Shown here: positions 44,899-53,492 of the stretch, piece by piece
Position numbering within the stretch: the stretch's first letter is position 1
How the letters are laid out: every line of letters begins with the position of its first letter
Assembly: GCF_002094305.1 (NCBI RefSeq)
Contig: NZ_LWTX01000002.1
Span: forward strand, 62,001-126,000
Length of the DNA: 64,000 nucleotides
Direction: 5' to 3'
Source of the DNA: Prescottella equi
GTDB lineage: Bacteria > Actinomycetota > Actinomycetes > Mycobacteriales > Mycobacteriaceae
Position numbers and translations under genes: made by a program
The notes under the pieces: generated by a model
Seen by the model: the letters and a program-made list of their open reading frames with translations, nothing else
Databases searched by the model: none
Told to the model about the DNA's origin: nothing

Positions 44899-46770
44899 TC
44901 AGTTCAGCACGTCGACGACGTCCTCGGATTCGACGTCGTCGGCCGTCAGCACGGCGAGGACCGCGTCCAGTCGGTCGGGGTCGACCTGTTCGACGCCGCC
45001 GAGGATCTGCGTCCGCTCACCGGTCGGCACGACGCGGGCGCACAGCAACTCCCCGACCGCGCGAGCCCCGTCGTCGACCGTGGCCGACTCGTCGGTGGCG
45101 AGATCCCGCAGCGTCGCGGTCGAACCGTCCACGGACACCACTTCGTGCACCGACCGCCGCACCCGCAGCCAGCGGTCGGCCAGTTCCCGTTCGTCCGCCG
45201 GCAGCAGGACCCCGCGCCGGGCGACGAACAGGCGGAACAGGCCGCCCTCGAACAGCGCGGTGTCGATCACGAGGGGCTCGTCGAACGCGCGGGCAACGGC
45301 GTCCTCGTCGTCCCAGTGCGCGGCCCGACGCTGCGCCAGCCCCAGAACCAGATCGAACAGCACCGTCGACTGCGCGTACAGCGTCGCCTTCTCGTACAGC
45401 CAGGAGGCACGGTCGTCGAGCGTGGCGTCGGCCTTGCCGAGGTGACACACCTTGTACTTGCGCCCCGACCCGCACCAGCACTTGTCGTTACGGCCGAGTT
45501 CGGGGTGCTCGGCGGGCGCGAAACGAGTCAGCACGTCGTACAGCCGTTCGTCCCGGCCGCCGTCGATCCGGCCCAGCAGTGACAGTCCCCGTTGTGCGTC
45601 GCCGCGGTCCGACGCGATCTGCGCCAGTTCGAACAGTGCCGGCGTCCACTCCTCGTCCATCGCCGCGGCGTCCGCGAAGTGGCGTTCGGCCTCGAGCACG
45701 TCGCCGAGGGTGTCCGCGGCCATCCCGGCCAGCCAGTGACCCGACGCCTTGGCTCGCCGCGGCCCCGCACCCACCACCGCCGACGCCGTCGTGTACAGCG
45801 CGGGGATGTAGTCGTCCTCGACCGCGTTGACCAGATCCAGCACCGCGGCAGCCGCCGCCGGATCCTCCAACCCCGCAACGGAGTCCGCGTCCTCGCACAC
45901 CCGCGCCAGAACCTCCGGGAGATCGAGCTCGTCGTCGTGCACGATGCCGACCAGTTGAACGAACGACACCACCGCGCTCGCCTCGTCCGGGTGCAGCTCG
46001 TGCTCTCGCGCCACCATCGCGATGTGCGCGGCGAGGTGGTGTGCATCGAAATCGAAACCGCGCGCAGCGATGTAGTCGCCCTCGCACTCGTAGCCGGCGG
46101 CCTCGATCAGCTCGCCGAGCGGCATCGTCGGCGTGGCGCACAGGGCGTCGTCGTCCGCAAGCAGCTGCCAGGCAACGGTTTCCAGATTGTCCGCGTTGTC
46201 CGCGCCGACGATCCGGTCGAGCCGATCGGCCATGTCGGGTACGTCGGCCACATCACCGCCGGCCGACGACAATTCGAGCGATCCGCCGGCGCCGACCGTC
46301 ACCGCGATCAGATCGACCGACGAAAATCCTTGCAGCGCTTCGGTTCCGAACAGCAGCACGGGCCCGTCCGGGAGGTCCTCGTCCGCGATCCCCAGCGCCG
46401 CCAGCTCGTCGGCGTCGTAGTCCGGGAAGAGAACACGGACCGATTCGTCGGCCCGTCCCAGCGCCGACATCACGACCGGGGCCAGGTCGGGGTCGGCGTG
46501 CAGCAACCCCGACTCGATCTCACCGCCCGACAGCCGGTGGGTGAACACCCGCCCCTCCAGCAGCGTGTCGAGGACCGCGTTGCGGCCGTCGGCGAGCAGC
46601 ACCACCGAGGGATGGTCCAGCAGTTCGACGAACTCGGTCATCTCCGGCAGCGAGCCGTGCCCGGCGTCGACGAGCCGCTGCGCCCAGTCCTCGCCGGTCG
46701 ACGGGCCGGAGGCACGCAGGTCCGCGATGGCAGCGGTGGTCAGGTCACGGGGATCGGGCGTCGCACTCAC
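44899..46770 (-). CDS. SEC-C motif-containing protein of unknown function
   Basis: The 623-aa product is acidic and helical, with a TPR-like stretch (LGDVLEAERHFADAAAMDEEWTPALFELAQIA) before the zinc-binding SEC-C motif NDKCWCGSGRKYKVCH (Cys-x-Cys-x8-Cys-His). In SecA such a motif binds SecB or ribosomes; in stand-alone proteins the role is unknown. The GTG start at 46770 lies directly behind GAGG with no spacing, so the true start may be slightly different. It follows the NlpC/P60 gene by 9 bp, suggesting co-transcription. Confidence 0.82.
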   Translation of the reverse strand: MSATPDPRDLTTAAIADLRASGPSTGEDWAQRLVDAGHGSLPEMTEFVELLDHPSVVLLADGRNAVLDTLLEGRVFTHRLSGGEIESGLLHADPDLAPVVMSALGRADESVRVLFPDYDADELAALGIADEDLPDGPVLLFGTEALQGFSSVDLIAVTVGAGGSLELSSAGGDVADVPDMADRLDRIVGADNADNLETVAWQLLADDDALCATPTMPLGELIEAAGYECEGDYIAARGFDFDAHHLAAHIAMVAREHELHPDEASAVVSFVQLVGIVHDDELDLPEVLARVCEDADSVAGLEDPAAAAAVLDLVNAVEDDYIPALYTTASAVVGAGPRRAKASGHWLAGMAADTLGDVLEAERHFADAAAMDEEWTPALFELAQIASDRGDAQRGLSLLGRIDGGRDERLYDVLTRFAPAEHPELGRNDKCWCGSGRKYKVCHLGKADATLDDRASWLYEKATLYAQSTVLFDLVLGLAQRRAAHWDDEDAVARAFDEPLVIDTALFEGGLFRLFVARRGVLLPADERELADRWLRVRRSVHEVVSVDGSTATLRDLATDESATVDDGARAVGELLCARVVPTGERTQILGGVEQVDPDRLDAVLAVLTADDVESEDVVDVLN

Positions 46771-46779
46771 CTCGTGATT

Positions 46780-48144
46780 TTAGGCCAGTACGCGGCGCGC
46801 CTTCATTCCGTCGAAGACCGGGCCGACCTTCACCACTTCGCCGAAGGTCGGCGCGTGCACCATCATGCCGTTGCCCATGTAGATGCCGACGTGCCCGGGA
46901 CCGCCGGCCTGCCAGTTGCCGAAGACCAGATCGCCGGGCTGCGCGGCGGCCATCGGAATCTCCGTTCCGACACCCCACTGGGTCTCCGACGTCCGCGGCA
47001 ACACGACCTTGCCGCCACTGGCGGCGAAGATCGCATACGACGTGAGGCCCGAGCAGTCGAAACCGCCCGCCGTCGGACCGCTGATGTTGCCACCGCCCCA
47101 CACGTACGGAAGGCCCAGGTACCGCATCGCGAGCTGGACGATCGCGCCACCGATACCGGTGGTCGGCAGGTTGATGTCGAGGTTGAAGTTCGCGAACGGC
47201 GAGAGCAACTGCTCGAACTGTCCCTCCGACGCCCGGATCTTCTGGATGTACGGGCCGCTCTGGTCGGCCGCGTCGTCGACGCCCGACGGGACCCCGCCGG
47301 CCTTGCGCACCGCGCGGGCGCCCGCGTTGAAGGCCGCCAACGCGAGGTCGAGGGTGTCGCCTTGGACGAGCCCCTCGTTCTTCCAGGCTTCGACCTGAGC
47401 GTAGTTGTCGCACAACATGTGTCCGGCCGCCATGACGGAGTCGGCGACGCCCAGGATGTCGGCGTTGCCGTCCCCGTCGGCGTCCTTGCCGTACTTGGCC
47501 CACTCACTCGGCATGAACTTGGCGGGTCCGCGCCCTCCTGCGAGCGACACCGGCGCCGTGGGGCCGTACCGGAAGTCGTTCTCCACGGAGAACAGGGCCG
47601 CGAGCGTGGGCGCCTTCACGCCGCCACAGATCTCGCCGGCCTGCCGCAGCCACGGGGCGAACACAGCGATCGCGCCGACCTGACCGAAATTCGCGGTGGG
47701 CAGGATCGCCGGCAGCGTCGGCAGCGTGAGACTACCGACGCCGGGCAGAGTGATCGCGGGAGCCGTGTCCGCAACCGCGACCGGAGCGGACACGACGGGA
47801 GCGGGAGCGGGAGCGGGCGCAGCCGCCACCGGCGGGGCCGGCTCGGGCGCAGCGGCTTCCGGCGTGGGGGCCTGTGTGGGGGACGCCTCCGGTACAGCAG
47901 GCTTCGGGGCTTCGAGAGCGGGGATGGCCCGCACGAGATCGCTGGCCGCCTGCTGCCGCATGTCCGGCGGGAGCAGCGCGACGATGCTGTTCACCGGCTC
48001 CACGAGCTGCGGCGCGGACTGCAGCGCGGCCGGTACCGGTTGTGTTTCGGGAGCCTGATCGGGAGTTGCATTCGCCACTGCCGGGAACGCGACACCTGTT
48101 ACTGCTGCGACAGCCACGATGGCGGCTGCGGGCTCCCATGTCAT
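46780..48144 (-). CDS. Secreted peptidoglycan hydrolase, transglycosylase-like plus NlpC/P60
   Basis: The 454-aa product has an N-terminal hydrophobic signal segment (1-26, no basic residue before it, which is unusual), a Pro/Ala-rich wall-spanning linker (about 30-140), a lysozyme/SLT-like domain (FSVENDFRYGP with catalytic Glu, FMPSEWAKYG) and a C-terminal NlpC/P60 domain with Cys in FDCSGLTSYA and His in GHVGIYMG. It probably cuts both glycan and peptide bonds of peptidoglycan, acting like RipA-class enzymes. AGGAGC before the ATG supports the start. Confidence 0.9.
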   Translation of the reverse strand: MTWEPAAAIVAVAAVTGVAFPAVANATPDQAPETQPVPAALQSAPQLVEPVNSIVALLPPDMRQQAASDLVRAIPALEAPKPAVPEASPTQAPTPEAAAPEPAPPVAAAPAPAPAPVVSAPVAVADTAPAITLPGVGSLTLPTLPAILPTANFGQVGAIAVFAPWLRQAGEICGGVKAPTLAALFSVENDFRYGPTAPVSLAGGRGPAKFMPSEWAKYGKDADGDGNADILGVADSVMAAGHMLCDNYAQVEAWKNEGLVQGDTLDLALAAFNAGARAVRKAGGVPSGVDDAADQSGPYIQKIRASEGQFEQLLSPFANFNLDINLPTTGIGGAIVQLAMRYLGLPYVWGGGNISGPTAGGFDCSGLTSYAIFAASGGKVVLPRTSETQWGVGTEIPMAAAQPGDLVFGNWQAGGPGHVGIYMGNGMMVHAPTFGEVVKVGPVFDGMKARRVLA

Positions 48145-48229
48145 ACACCGCTCCTGGGGTCGTACTTGATCCGAGGACTCACGGTAACGGGCAAACCGAC
48201 TGCCGGGGGTGGGATTCAGGAAACCCTCA

Positions 48230-48291
48230 GCGTTTCGCGCACTTGTCGTCGACCGGTGTTCACCGGACGCGACGACAAGTGCGCGAAACGC
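48230..48291. terminator. Very long perfect inverted repeat between NlpC and metB genes
   Basis: Two 22-bp arms match exactly (left arm begins GCGTTTCGCGCACTTG) around an 18-nt spacer that itself contains CCGGTG/CACCGG. It lies 15 bp beyond the metB stop. Both flanking genes are on the - strand, so it should end metB transcripts. Confidence 0.85.
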
Positions 48292-48306
48292 GGGGGTGGG
48301 GCCGGA

Positions 48307-49461
48307 TCAGCCGAGCGCCTGCTCGACGTCGGCGAGCAGGTCGGCGGCGTCCTCGATGCCCACCGACAGACGCACCAGATCCTCGGGAACCTCGAGCGCG
48401 GACCCGGCCGTGGACGCATGCGTCATCGCGCCCGGGTGCTCGATCAACGACTCGACACCACCGAGCGACTCGGCGAGCGTGAAGATCTGTGTGCGCGCGC
48501 AGAAGTCGAGCGCGGCCTGCCGGCCGCCCTTCAGGCGCACCGAGATCATGCCGCCGAACCGGCGCATCTGCTTGGCCGCCACGGCATGCCCCGGATGTGA
48601 CTCGAGGCCCGGGTAGATGACCTGAGCGATCGCGGAGTGCCCGGTCAGCAGGTCGACGATCTTCTCGGCGTTGTCGCTGTGCCGCTCCATACGCAGCGCG
48701 AGCGTCTTGATGCCACGCATCGTGAGGAAAGCGTCGAACGGACCCGGCACCGCGCCGGCGCCGTTCTGCAGGAACGCGAACTTGGTGTCGAGCTCCTCGT
48801 CGTTCGTCACGAGCGCACCACCGACGACGTCGGAGTGGCCACCGATGTACTTGGTCGTCGAGTGCAGCGCGATGTCGGCACCCAACTGCAGCGGCTGCTG
48901 CAGGTACGGCGAAGCGAACGTGTTGTCCACCACCAGCTTCGCGCCGGCGGCCTGCGCCACCTCGGAGATCGCCGCGATGTCACCGACGTTGAGCAGTGGG
49001 TTCGTCGGCGTCTCGACCCACACCAGCTTGGTGTTCGGCCGGATCGCGGCGCGAACGGCATCGACGTCGGACACCGCGGCCGGCGTGTACTCGATTCCCC
49101 ACTGCGTGAAGACCTTGTCGATCAGTCGGAACGTGCCGCCGTAGGCGTCGTTCGGGATCACCAGGTGGTCGCCGGGGCGCAGCAGCGACCGCAGCACGCA
49201 GTCCGTCGCTGCCATACCCGAGCCGAACGCCCGGCCGAACGTGCCCGATTCGAGCGCCGCGAGGTTGGCTTCGAGCGGACGACGCGTCGGGTTGCCCGTG
49301 CGCGCGTACTCGAACCCGCCGCGCATGCCGCCGACACCGTCCTGCGCGAACGTGGAACTGGCGTAGATCGGGACGTTGACCGCACCGGTCTGCGGATCCG
49401 GCTCGTAACCGGCGTGAATGGCCCTGGTGGAGAAACCGCTGGAAATTCCCTGCTCACTCAT
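48307..49461 (-). CDS. metB: Cystathionine gamma-synthase (or lyase)
   Basis: The 384-aa PLP enzyme of the Cys/Met family has VPIYASSTFAQDG, the PLP site ALHSTTKYIGGHSDVVGG with its Lys, and the C-terminal SLGGVESLIEHPGAMTH. Synthase and lyase activities cannot be separated with certainty from sequence. It lies downstream of cbs on the same strand, which fits transsulfuration between homocysteine and cysteine. Confidence 0.93.
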   Translation of the reverse strand: MSEQGISSGFSTRAIHAGYEPDPQTGAVNVPIYASSTFAQDGVGGMRGGFEYARTGNPTRRPLEANLAALESGTFGRAFGSGMAATDCVLRSLLRPGDHLVIPNDAYGGTFRLIDKVFTQWGIEYTPAAVSDVDAVRAAIRPNTKLVWVETPTNPLLNVGDIAAISEVAQAAGAKLVVDNTFASPYLQQPLQLGADIALHSTTKYIGGHSDVVGGALVTNDEELDTKFAFLQNGAGAVPGPFDAFLTMRGIKTLALRMERHSDNAEKIVDLLTGHSAIAQVIYPGLESHPGHAVAAKQMRRFGGMISVRLKGGRQAALDFCARTQIFTLAESLGGVESLIEHPGAMTHASTAGSALEVPEDLVRLSVGIEDAADLLADVEQALG

Positions 49462-49530
49462 GGCGCCCAGCCTAGCGACCGGCGACCGGGGGCCGTCGGT
49501 TCAGCCCGCGATCGTCTGCCCGACAGCCAC

Positions 49531-49582
49531 CCGAAACGACGAGTTCCCGGTGGGCATCCACCGGGAACTCGTCGGGGTTCGG
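49531..49582 (-). terminator. Hairpin between cbs and metB
   Basis: A 17-bp perfect stem with loop GCAT is extended by CCGAA/TTCGG across a small internal loop. It begins 5 bp after the cbs stop, so cbs and metB may be separate transcripts. Confidence 0.8.
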
Positions 49583-49586
49583 GCAA

Positions 49587-50969
49587 TCAGGCTCCCGCGC
49601 TGAGGAACCCGAGCAGGTCGTGGCGGGTGATGACACCGACGGGCTTGCCGTCGTCGACGACCATGAGCGCGTCGGTCTCGCCGAGCGCCTTGGTGGCCGA
49701 CGACACCGGCTCCTGTGCACCGATCAGCGGGAACGGCTTGCTCATGTGCTTCTCGACCGGATCGGCGAGTGCCGCGCGGCCCTCGAATACCGCGCTCAGC
49801 AGGTCGCGCTCGGACACGCTGCCCGCGACCTCGCCCGCCATGACCGGCGGTTCGGCGCCGACGACCGGCATCTGGGAGACGCCGTACTCGCGCAGGATCT
49901 CGATCGCGTCACGCAGCGTCTCGGACGGGTGCGTGTGGACCAGGTCGGGCAGTTCACCGGACTTGCCGCGCAGCACGTCCCCGACGGTGGGCTCGGTGGT
50001 GTCGCCGTCGAGCGGCGTGCGCAGGAAGCCGTACGACGCCATCCACTCGTCGTTGAAGATCTTCGACAGGTACCCGCGTCCGCCGTCGGGCAGCAGCACC
50101 ACGACGACGGCGTCGGGATCACGCTTGGCCACCTCGAGCGCCGCGACTACGGCCATGCCGCACGAGCCGCCGACCAGCAGGCCCTCCTCGCGGGCCAGGC
50201 GCCGGGTCATCTCGAAGGAATCGGCGTCCGAGACGGCGATGATCTCGTCGGGCACGGACGGGTCGTAGGCGGAGGGCCAGAAGTCCTCGCCGACACCTTC
50301 GACCAGATACGGCCGACCGGTGCCACCCGAGTAGACCGAGCCCTCCGGGTCGGCGCCGATGATCTTGACCTTGCCGCCCGAGATCTCCTTGAGGTAGCGG
50401 CCGGTACCGGTGATGGTGCCGCCCGTACCGACGCCGGCGACGAAGTGCGTCACCTTGCCCTCGGTGTCCCGCCAGATCTCGGGCCCGGTGGTCTCGTAAT
50501 GACTGTCCGGTCCGCCCGGATTCGCGTACTGGTTGGGCTTCCAGGCGCCCGGGATCTCCTTCACCAGACGGTCGGAGACGTTGTAGTAGCTGTCCGGGTG
50601 CTCGGGCGCCACCGCGGTGGGGCACACCACGACCTCGGCACCGTACGCCCGCAGGACGTTTCGCTTGTCCTCGCTGACCTTGTCGGGGCACACGAACACG
50701 CACTTGTAGCCGCGCTTCTGTGCCACCAGGGCCAGTCCGACGCCGGTGTTGCCGGACGTGGGCTCGACGATGGTGCCGCCGGGCTTCAGCTCGCCCGACG
50801 CCTCGGCGGCGTCGATCATCTTGACCGCGATGCGGTCCTTCGAGCTGCCACCCGGGTTGAGGTACTCGACCTTCGCCGCGACCAGGCCGGAATTCGCGCC
50901 GACGACCGAGGACAGCTTGACCAGAGGTGTGTTGCCGATGAGATCGACGACATGATCCGCGATGCGCAT
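49587..50969 (-). CDS. cbs: Cystathionine beta-synthase
   Basis: The 460-aa enzyme condenses serine and homocysteine to cystathionine. The PLP domain shows NTPLVKLS, NPGGSSKDR with the PLP Lys, EPTSGNTGVGLA and the GTGGTITGTG phosphate loop. Two C-terminal CBS domains follow (about 340-460). There is no N-terminal heme region, unlike the human enzyme. The start codon ATG at 50969 is supported by the conserved MRIADHVVDLIGNTP. Confidence 0.95.
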   Translation of the reverse strand: MRIADHVVDLIGNTPLVKLSSVVGANSGLVAAKVEYLNPGGSSKDRIAVKMIDAAEASGELKPGGTIVEPTSGNTGVGLALVAQKRGYKCVFVCPDKVSEDKRNVLRAYGAEVVVCPTAVAPEHPDSYYNVSDRLVKEIPGAWKPNQYANPGGPDSHYETTGPEIWRDTEGKVTHFVAGVGTGGTITGTGRYLKEISGGKVKIIGADPEGSVYSGGTGRPYLVEGVGEDFWPSAYDPSVPDEIIAVSDADSFEMTRRLAREEGLLVGGSCGMAVVAALEVAKRDPDAVVVVLLPDGGRGYLSKIFNDEWMASYGFLRTPLDGDTTEPTVGDVLRGKSGELPDLVHTHPSETLRDAIEILREYGVSQMPVVGAEPPVMAGEVAGSVSERDLLSAVFEGRAALADPVEKHMSKPFPLIGAQEPVSSATKALGETDALMVVDDGKPVGVITRHDLLGFLSAGA

Positions 50970-51109
50970 GCCCCCATGTTTCCAGATCGAATTCGGACAC
51001 GTCTCGTGAAGGGGGCATTACCTGCGCCGACAGGTTCCCGGACACCGCTCCACCGAGGCGCGAGACGACTAGATTCAAAGGTCCGACACACTCGCGGAGG
51101 GTGAGTCCG

Positions 51110-52087
51110 ATGGATCGGTGGCGGACGGCGGCGAGAGCGGGGACGGCTGCCCTGCTCGCGGGCTCCGGCGCGGGTACGGCGTCGTGGGCGGCGTACACGT
51201 ACCTGGTGTGGCAGGCAGGGCTCGCGCGAGGACAGATCGTCCCCACCCGCCGGTGGCCCCCGCAGGCGGACGGCATCTACACGCCGGGGTCCGCGCAGCC
51301 GGAACGCTGGCGTCACGGCTCCGACGTCGACCTGCACCTGATGGTCTTCGGCGACTCGACCGCGGCTGGACTCGGCTGCGACGTCGCCGCAGAAGTTCCC
51401 GGCGTCCTGCTGGCCCGTGATCTCGCCGAGCGCACGGGAGCGCGGGTTCGACTGAGCACCAAGGCGATCTCGGGTGCCACGTCGCGCGGGCTGGTCGGCC
51501 AGGTCGACGCGATGTTCGTCGCGGGGCCCGCGCCCGACGCGGCAGTGATCATGATCGGCGCCAACGACGTCACGACCGGGATGTCGTTGCCCGGGTCCGC
51601 CCGTCGGCTGGGCCGCGTGGTGTCCCGCCTGCGTGACGCCGGTGTCGTCGTGGTCGTCGGTACGTGCCCCGACCTGGGGGTGATCACCGCGATCCCGCAG
51701 CCCCTGCGGGTGCTCGCCCACAGCTGGGGCATGCAGCTGGCGAGACTGCAGGCGGCGGCCACGCGGGCAGCCGGCGGGCACCCCGTCCCGCTCGGCCGTC
51801 TACTCGCGGCGCGCTTCCTGGAGGACCCTGCGCCGATGCTGTCCGACGACCGCTACCACCCGTCCGCCGCGGGCTATCGCCTGGCCGCGGATCGCCTGGC
51901 TCCGGCCCTGATGCGGGCTCTCGCTGAGTGGGACGGGCCTTCGTCACGCGGCGGGCCCGGACGCGCTCCCGAAATCGACCGGTTCCCGCAGGTTACGACG
52001 GCGACACCCCCCGCGAACGTGCTGTGGGAGCGGCTGTGGGGCCCATTCGGGAGACGGCAAGGTGGTGATGCCGCGCGGGCAACGTAA
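51110..52087 (+). CDS. SGNH/GDSL-type hydrolase
   Basis: The 325-aa product has an N-terminal hydrophobic anchor or signal (about 10-30), block I FGDSTAAG, block III IMIGANDVT and block V DDRYHPSAAG with the catalytic Asp and His. It is probably a cell-envelope esterase; recalled Rv1075c is an esterase in M. tuberculosis. GGAGG at 51096-51100 fits the ATG at 51110 rather than the GTG at 51101. Confidence 0.88.
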   Translation: MDRWRTAARAGTAALLAGSGAGTASWAAYTYLVWQAGLARGQIVPTRRWPPQADGIYTPGSAQPERWRHGSDVDLHLMVFGDSTAAGLGCDVAAEVPGVLLARDLAERTGARVRLSTKAISGATSRGLVGQVDAMFVAGPAPDAAVIMIGANDVTTGMSLPGSARRLGRVVSRLRDAGVVVVVGTCPDLGVITAIPQPLRVLAHSWGMQLARLQAAATRAAGGHPVPLGRLLAARFLEDPAPMLSDDRYHPSAAGYRLAADRLAPALMRALAEWDGPSSRGGPGRAPEIDRFPQVTTATPPANVLWERLWGPFGRRQGGDAARAT

Positions 52088-52125
52088 GTTCAAGGGCGAA
52101 GAGACCAACGTACGAAGGAGTTTCC

Positions 52126-53343
52126 ATGCCCGAGGCAGTCATTGTCTCCGTTGCCCGCTCGCCCATCGGCCGCGCCGTCAAGGGCTCGCTGGCCAGCATG
52201 CGCCCGGACGATCTGGCAGCTCAGATGGTTGCCGCCGCGATCGCCAAGGTCCCCGAGCTCGATCCCGCCGACATCGACGACCTGATGCTGGGCTGCGGTC
52301 TGCCCGGCGGCAAGGCCGGCTTCAACATGGGCCGCATCGTCGCCATCAAGCTCGGGTACGACACCCTGCCCGGCACCACGATCACCCGCTACTGCTCGTC
52401 GTCGCTGCAGACCACCCGTATGGCGCTGCACGCGATCAAGGCCGGCGAGGGTGACGTGTTCATCTCCGCCGGTGTCGAGTCGGTGTCGAGCTTCGCGGCC
52501 GGCAACTCGGACTCGCTGCCCGACACGAAGAACCCGTTCTTCGCCGAGGCCATGGAGCGCACCGCCGTCGCCGCGCAGGGTGGCGTGCAGTGGAGCGATC
52601 CGCGCGAGAACGGCATCGTCCCTGACGCATACATCGCGATGGGCCAGACCGCCGAGAACGTCGCGCAGCTGACCGGCATCAGCCGCGAGGACCAGGACCA
52701 CTGGGGCGTCCGTTCGCAGAACCGCGCCGAGGAGGCCATCAAGTCCGGCTTCTTCGAGCGCGAGATCACCCCGGTCACGCTGGCCGACGGCACCGTCGTC
52801 AGCACCGACGACGGCCCGCGCGCCGGCGTCACCTACGAGGCCGTCAGCCAGCTGAAGCCGGTCTTCCGTCCCGACGGCACCATCAACGCCGGCAACTGCT
52901 GCCCGCTGAACGACGGTGCTGCCGCGCTGGTCATCATGAGCGACACCAAGGCCAAGGAGCTGGGCCTGACCCCGCTCGCGCGCGTCGTCTCCACCGGCGT
53001 CTCCGGCCTGTCCCCCGAGATCATGGGCCTGGGCCCGATCGAGGCGACCAAGAAGGCCCTCGCGCTCGCCGGCAAGTCGATCAGCGACATCGACCTGTTC
53101 GAGATCAACGAGGCCTTCGCGGTGCAGGTGCTGGGCTCGGCCCGCGCGCTGAACATCGACGAGGACAAGCTGAACGTCTCCGGTGGCTCCATTGCCGTCG
53201 GCCACCCGTTCGGCATGACCGGCGCCCGCATTACCGCGACGCTGATCAACAACCTGCAGACGCAGGACAAGCAGTTCGGCGTCGAGACCATGTGCGTCGG
53301 CGGCGGCCAGGGCATGGCGATGGTGCTCGAGCGCCTGAGCTGA
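52126..53343 (+). CDS. fadA: Acetyl-CoA acetyltransferase (thiolase)
   Basis: The 405-aa thiolase has the acyl-accepting Cys in RYCSSSLQTT, EINEAFAVQ, GHPFGMTGAR and the C-terminal active Cys in CVGGGQGMAM. It cleaves or forms acetoacetyl-CoA or longer 3-ketoacyl-CoA. CGAAGGAG lies 8 bp before the ATG. The recalled counterpart is fadA3. Confidence 0.94.
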   Translation: MPEAVIVSVARSPIGRAVKGSLASMRPDDLAAQMVAAAIAKVPELDPADIDDLMLGCGLPGGKAGFNMGRIVAIKLGYDTLPGTTITRYCSSSLQTTRMALHAIKAGEGDVFISAGVESVSSFAAGNSDSLPDTKNPFFAEAMERTAVAAQGGVQWSDPRENGIVPDAYIAMGQTAENVAQLTGISREDQDHWGVRSQNRAEEAIKSGFFEREITPVTLADGTVVSTDDGPRAGVTYEAVSQLKPVFRPDGTINAGNCCPLNDGAAALVIMSDTKAKELGLTPLARVVSTGVSGLSPEIMGLGPIEATKKALALAGKSISDIDLFEINEAFAVQVLGSARALNIDEDKLNVSGGSIAVGHPFGMTGARITATLINNLQTQDKQFGVETMCVGGGQGMAMVLERLS

Positions 53344-53360
53344 TTCTCGGTTGAGCCGCG

Positions 53361-53413
53361 AACGGGCGGTTACTGCGTACGGCTTCCGGCCGTTGCCGCA
53401 GTAACCGCCCGTT
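53361..53413. terminator. Inverted repeat 1 after fadA
   Basis: Seventeen-bp arms (AACGGGCGGTTACTGCG and complement) enclose a spacer with further ACGGC/GCCGT pairing. It lies 17 bp beyond the fadA stop. Confidence 0.8.
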
Positions 53414-53436
53414 TCGTGTTCTGTGACCGAGACGCA

Positions 53437-53474
53437 GAACGGGCGGCCGCCGCTCTCGCGACGACCGCCCGTTC
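53437..53474. terminator. Inverted repeat 2 before the Bax-inhibitor-like gene 3' end
   Basis: Arms GAACGGGCGG and CCGCCCGTTC match exactly and repeat the outer part of the preceding inverted repeat. One hairpin may serve each convergent gene. Confidence 0.7.
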
Positions 53475-53492
53475 GTGTCCGGCGCGGTGAGA

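Noticed and set aside
48145-48229. Cyclic di-AMP riboswitch before the NlpC/P60 gene
   Set aside because: Only about 85 bp lie between the start codon and the 48230 palindrome, too short for that riboswitch, and its conserved core was not seen.
49462-49586. SAM or other sulfur riboswitch between cbs and metB
   Set aside because: The region is occupied by a simple 17-bp hairpin and lacks the multi-helix pattern of known SAM riboswitches.
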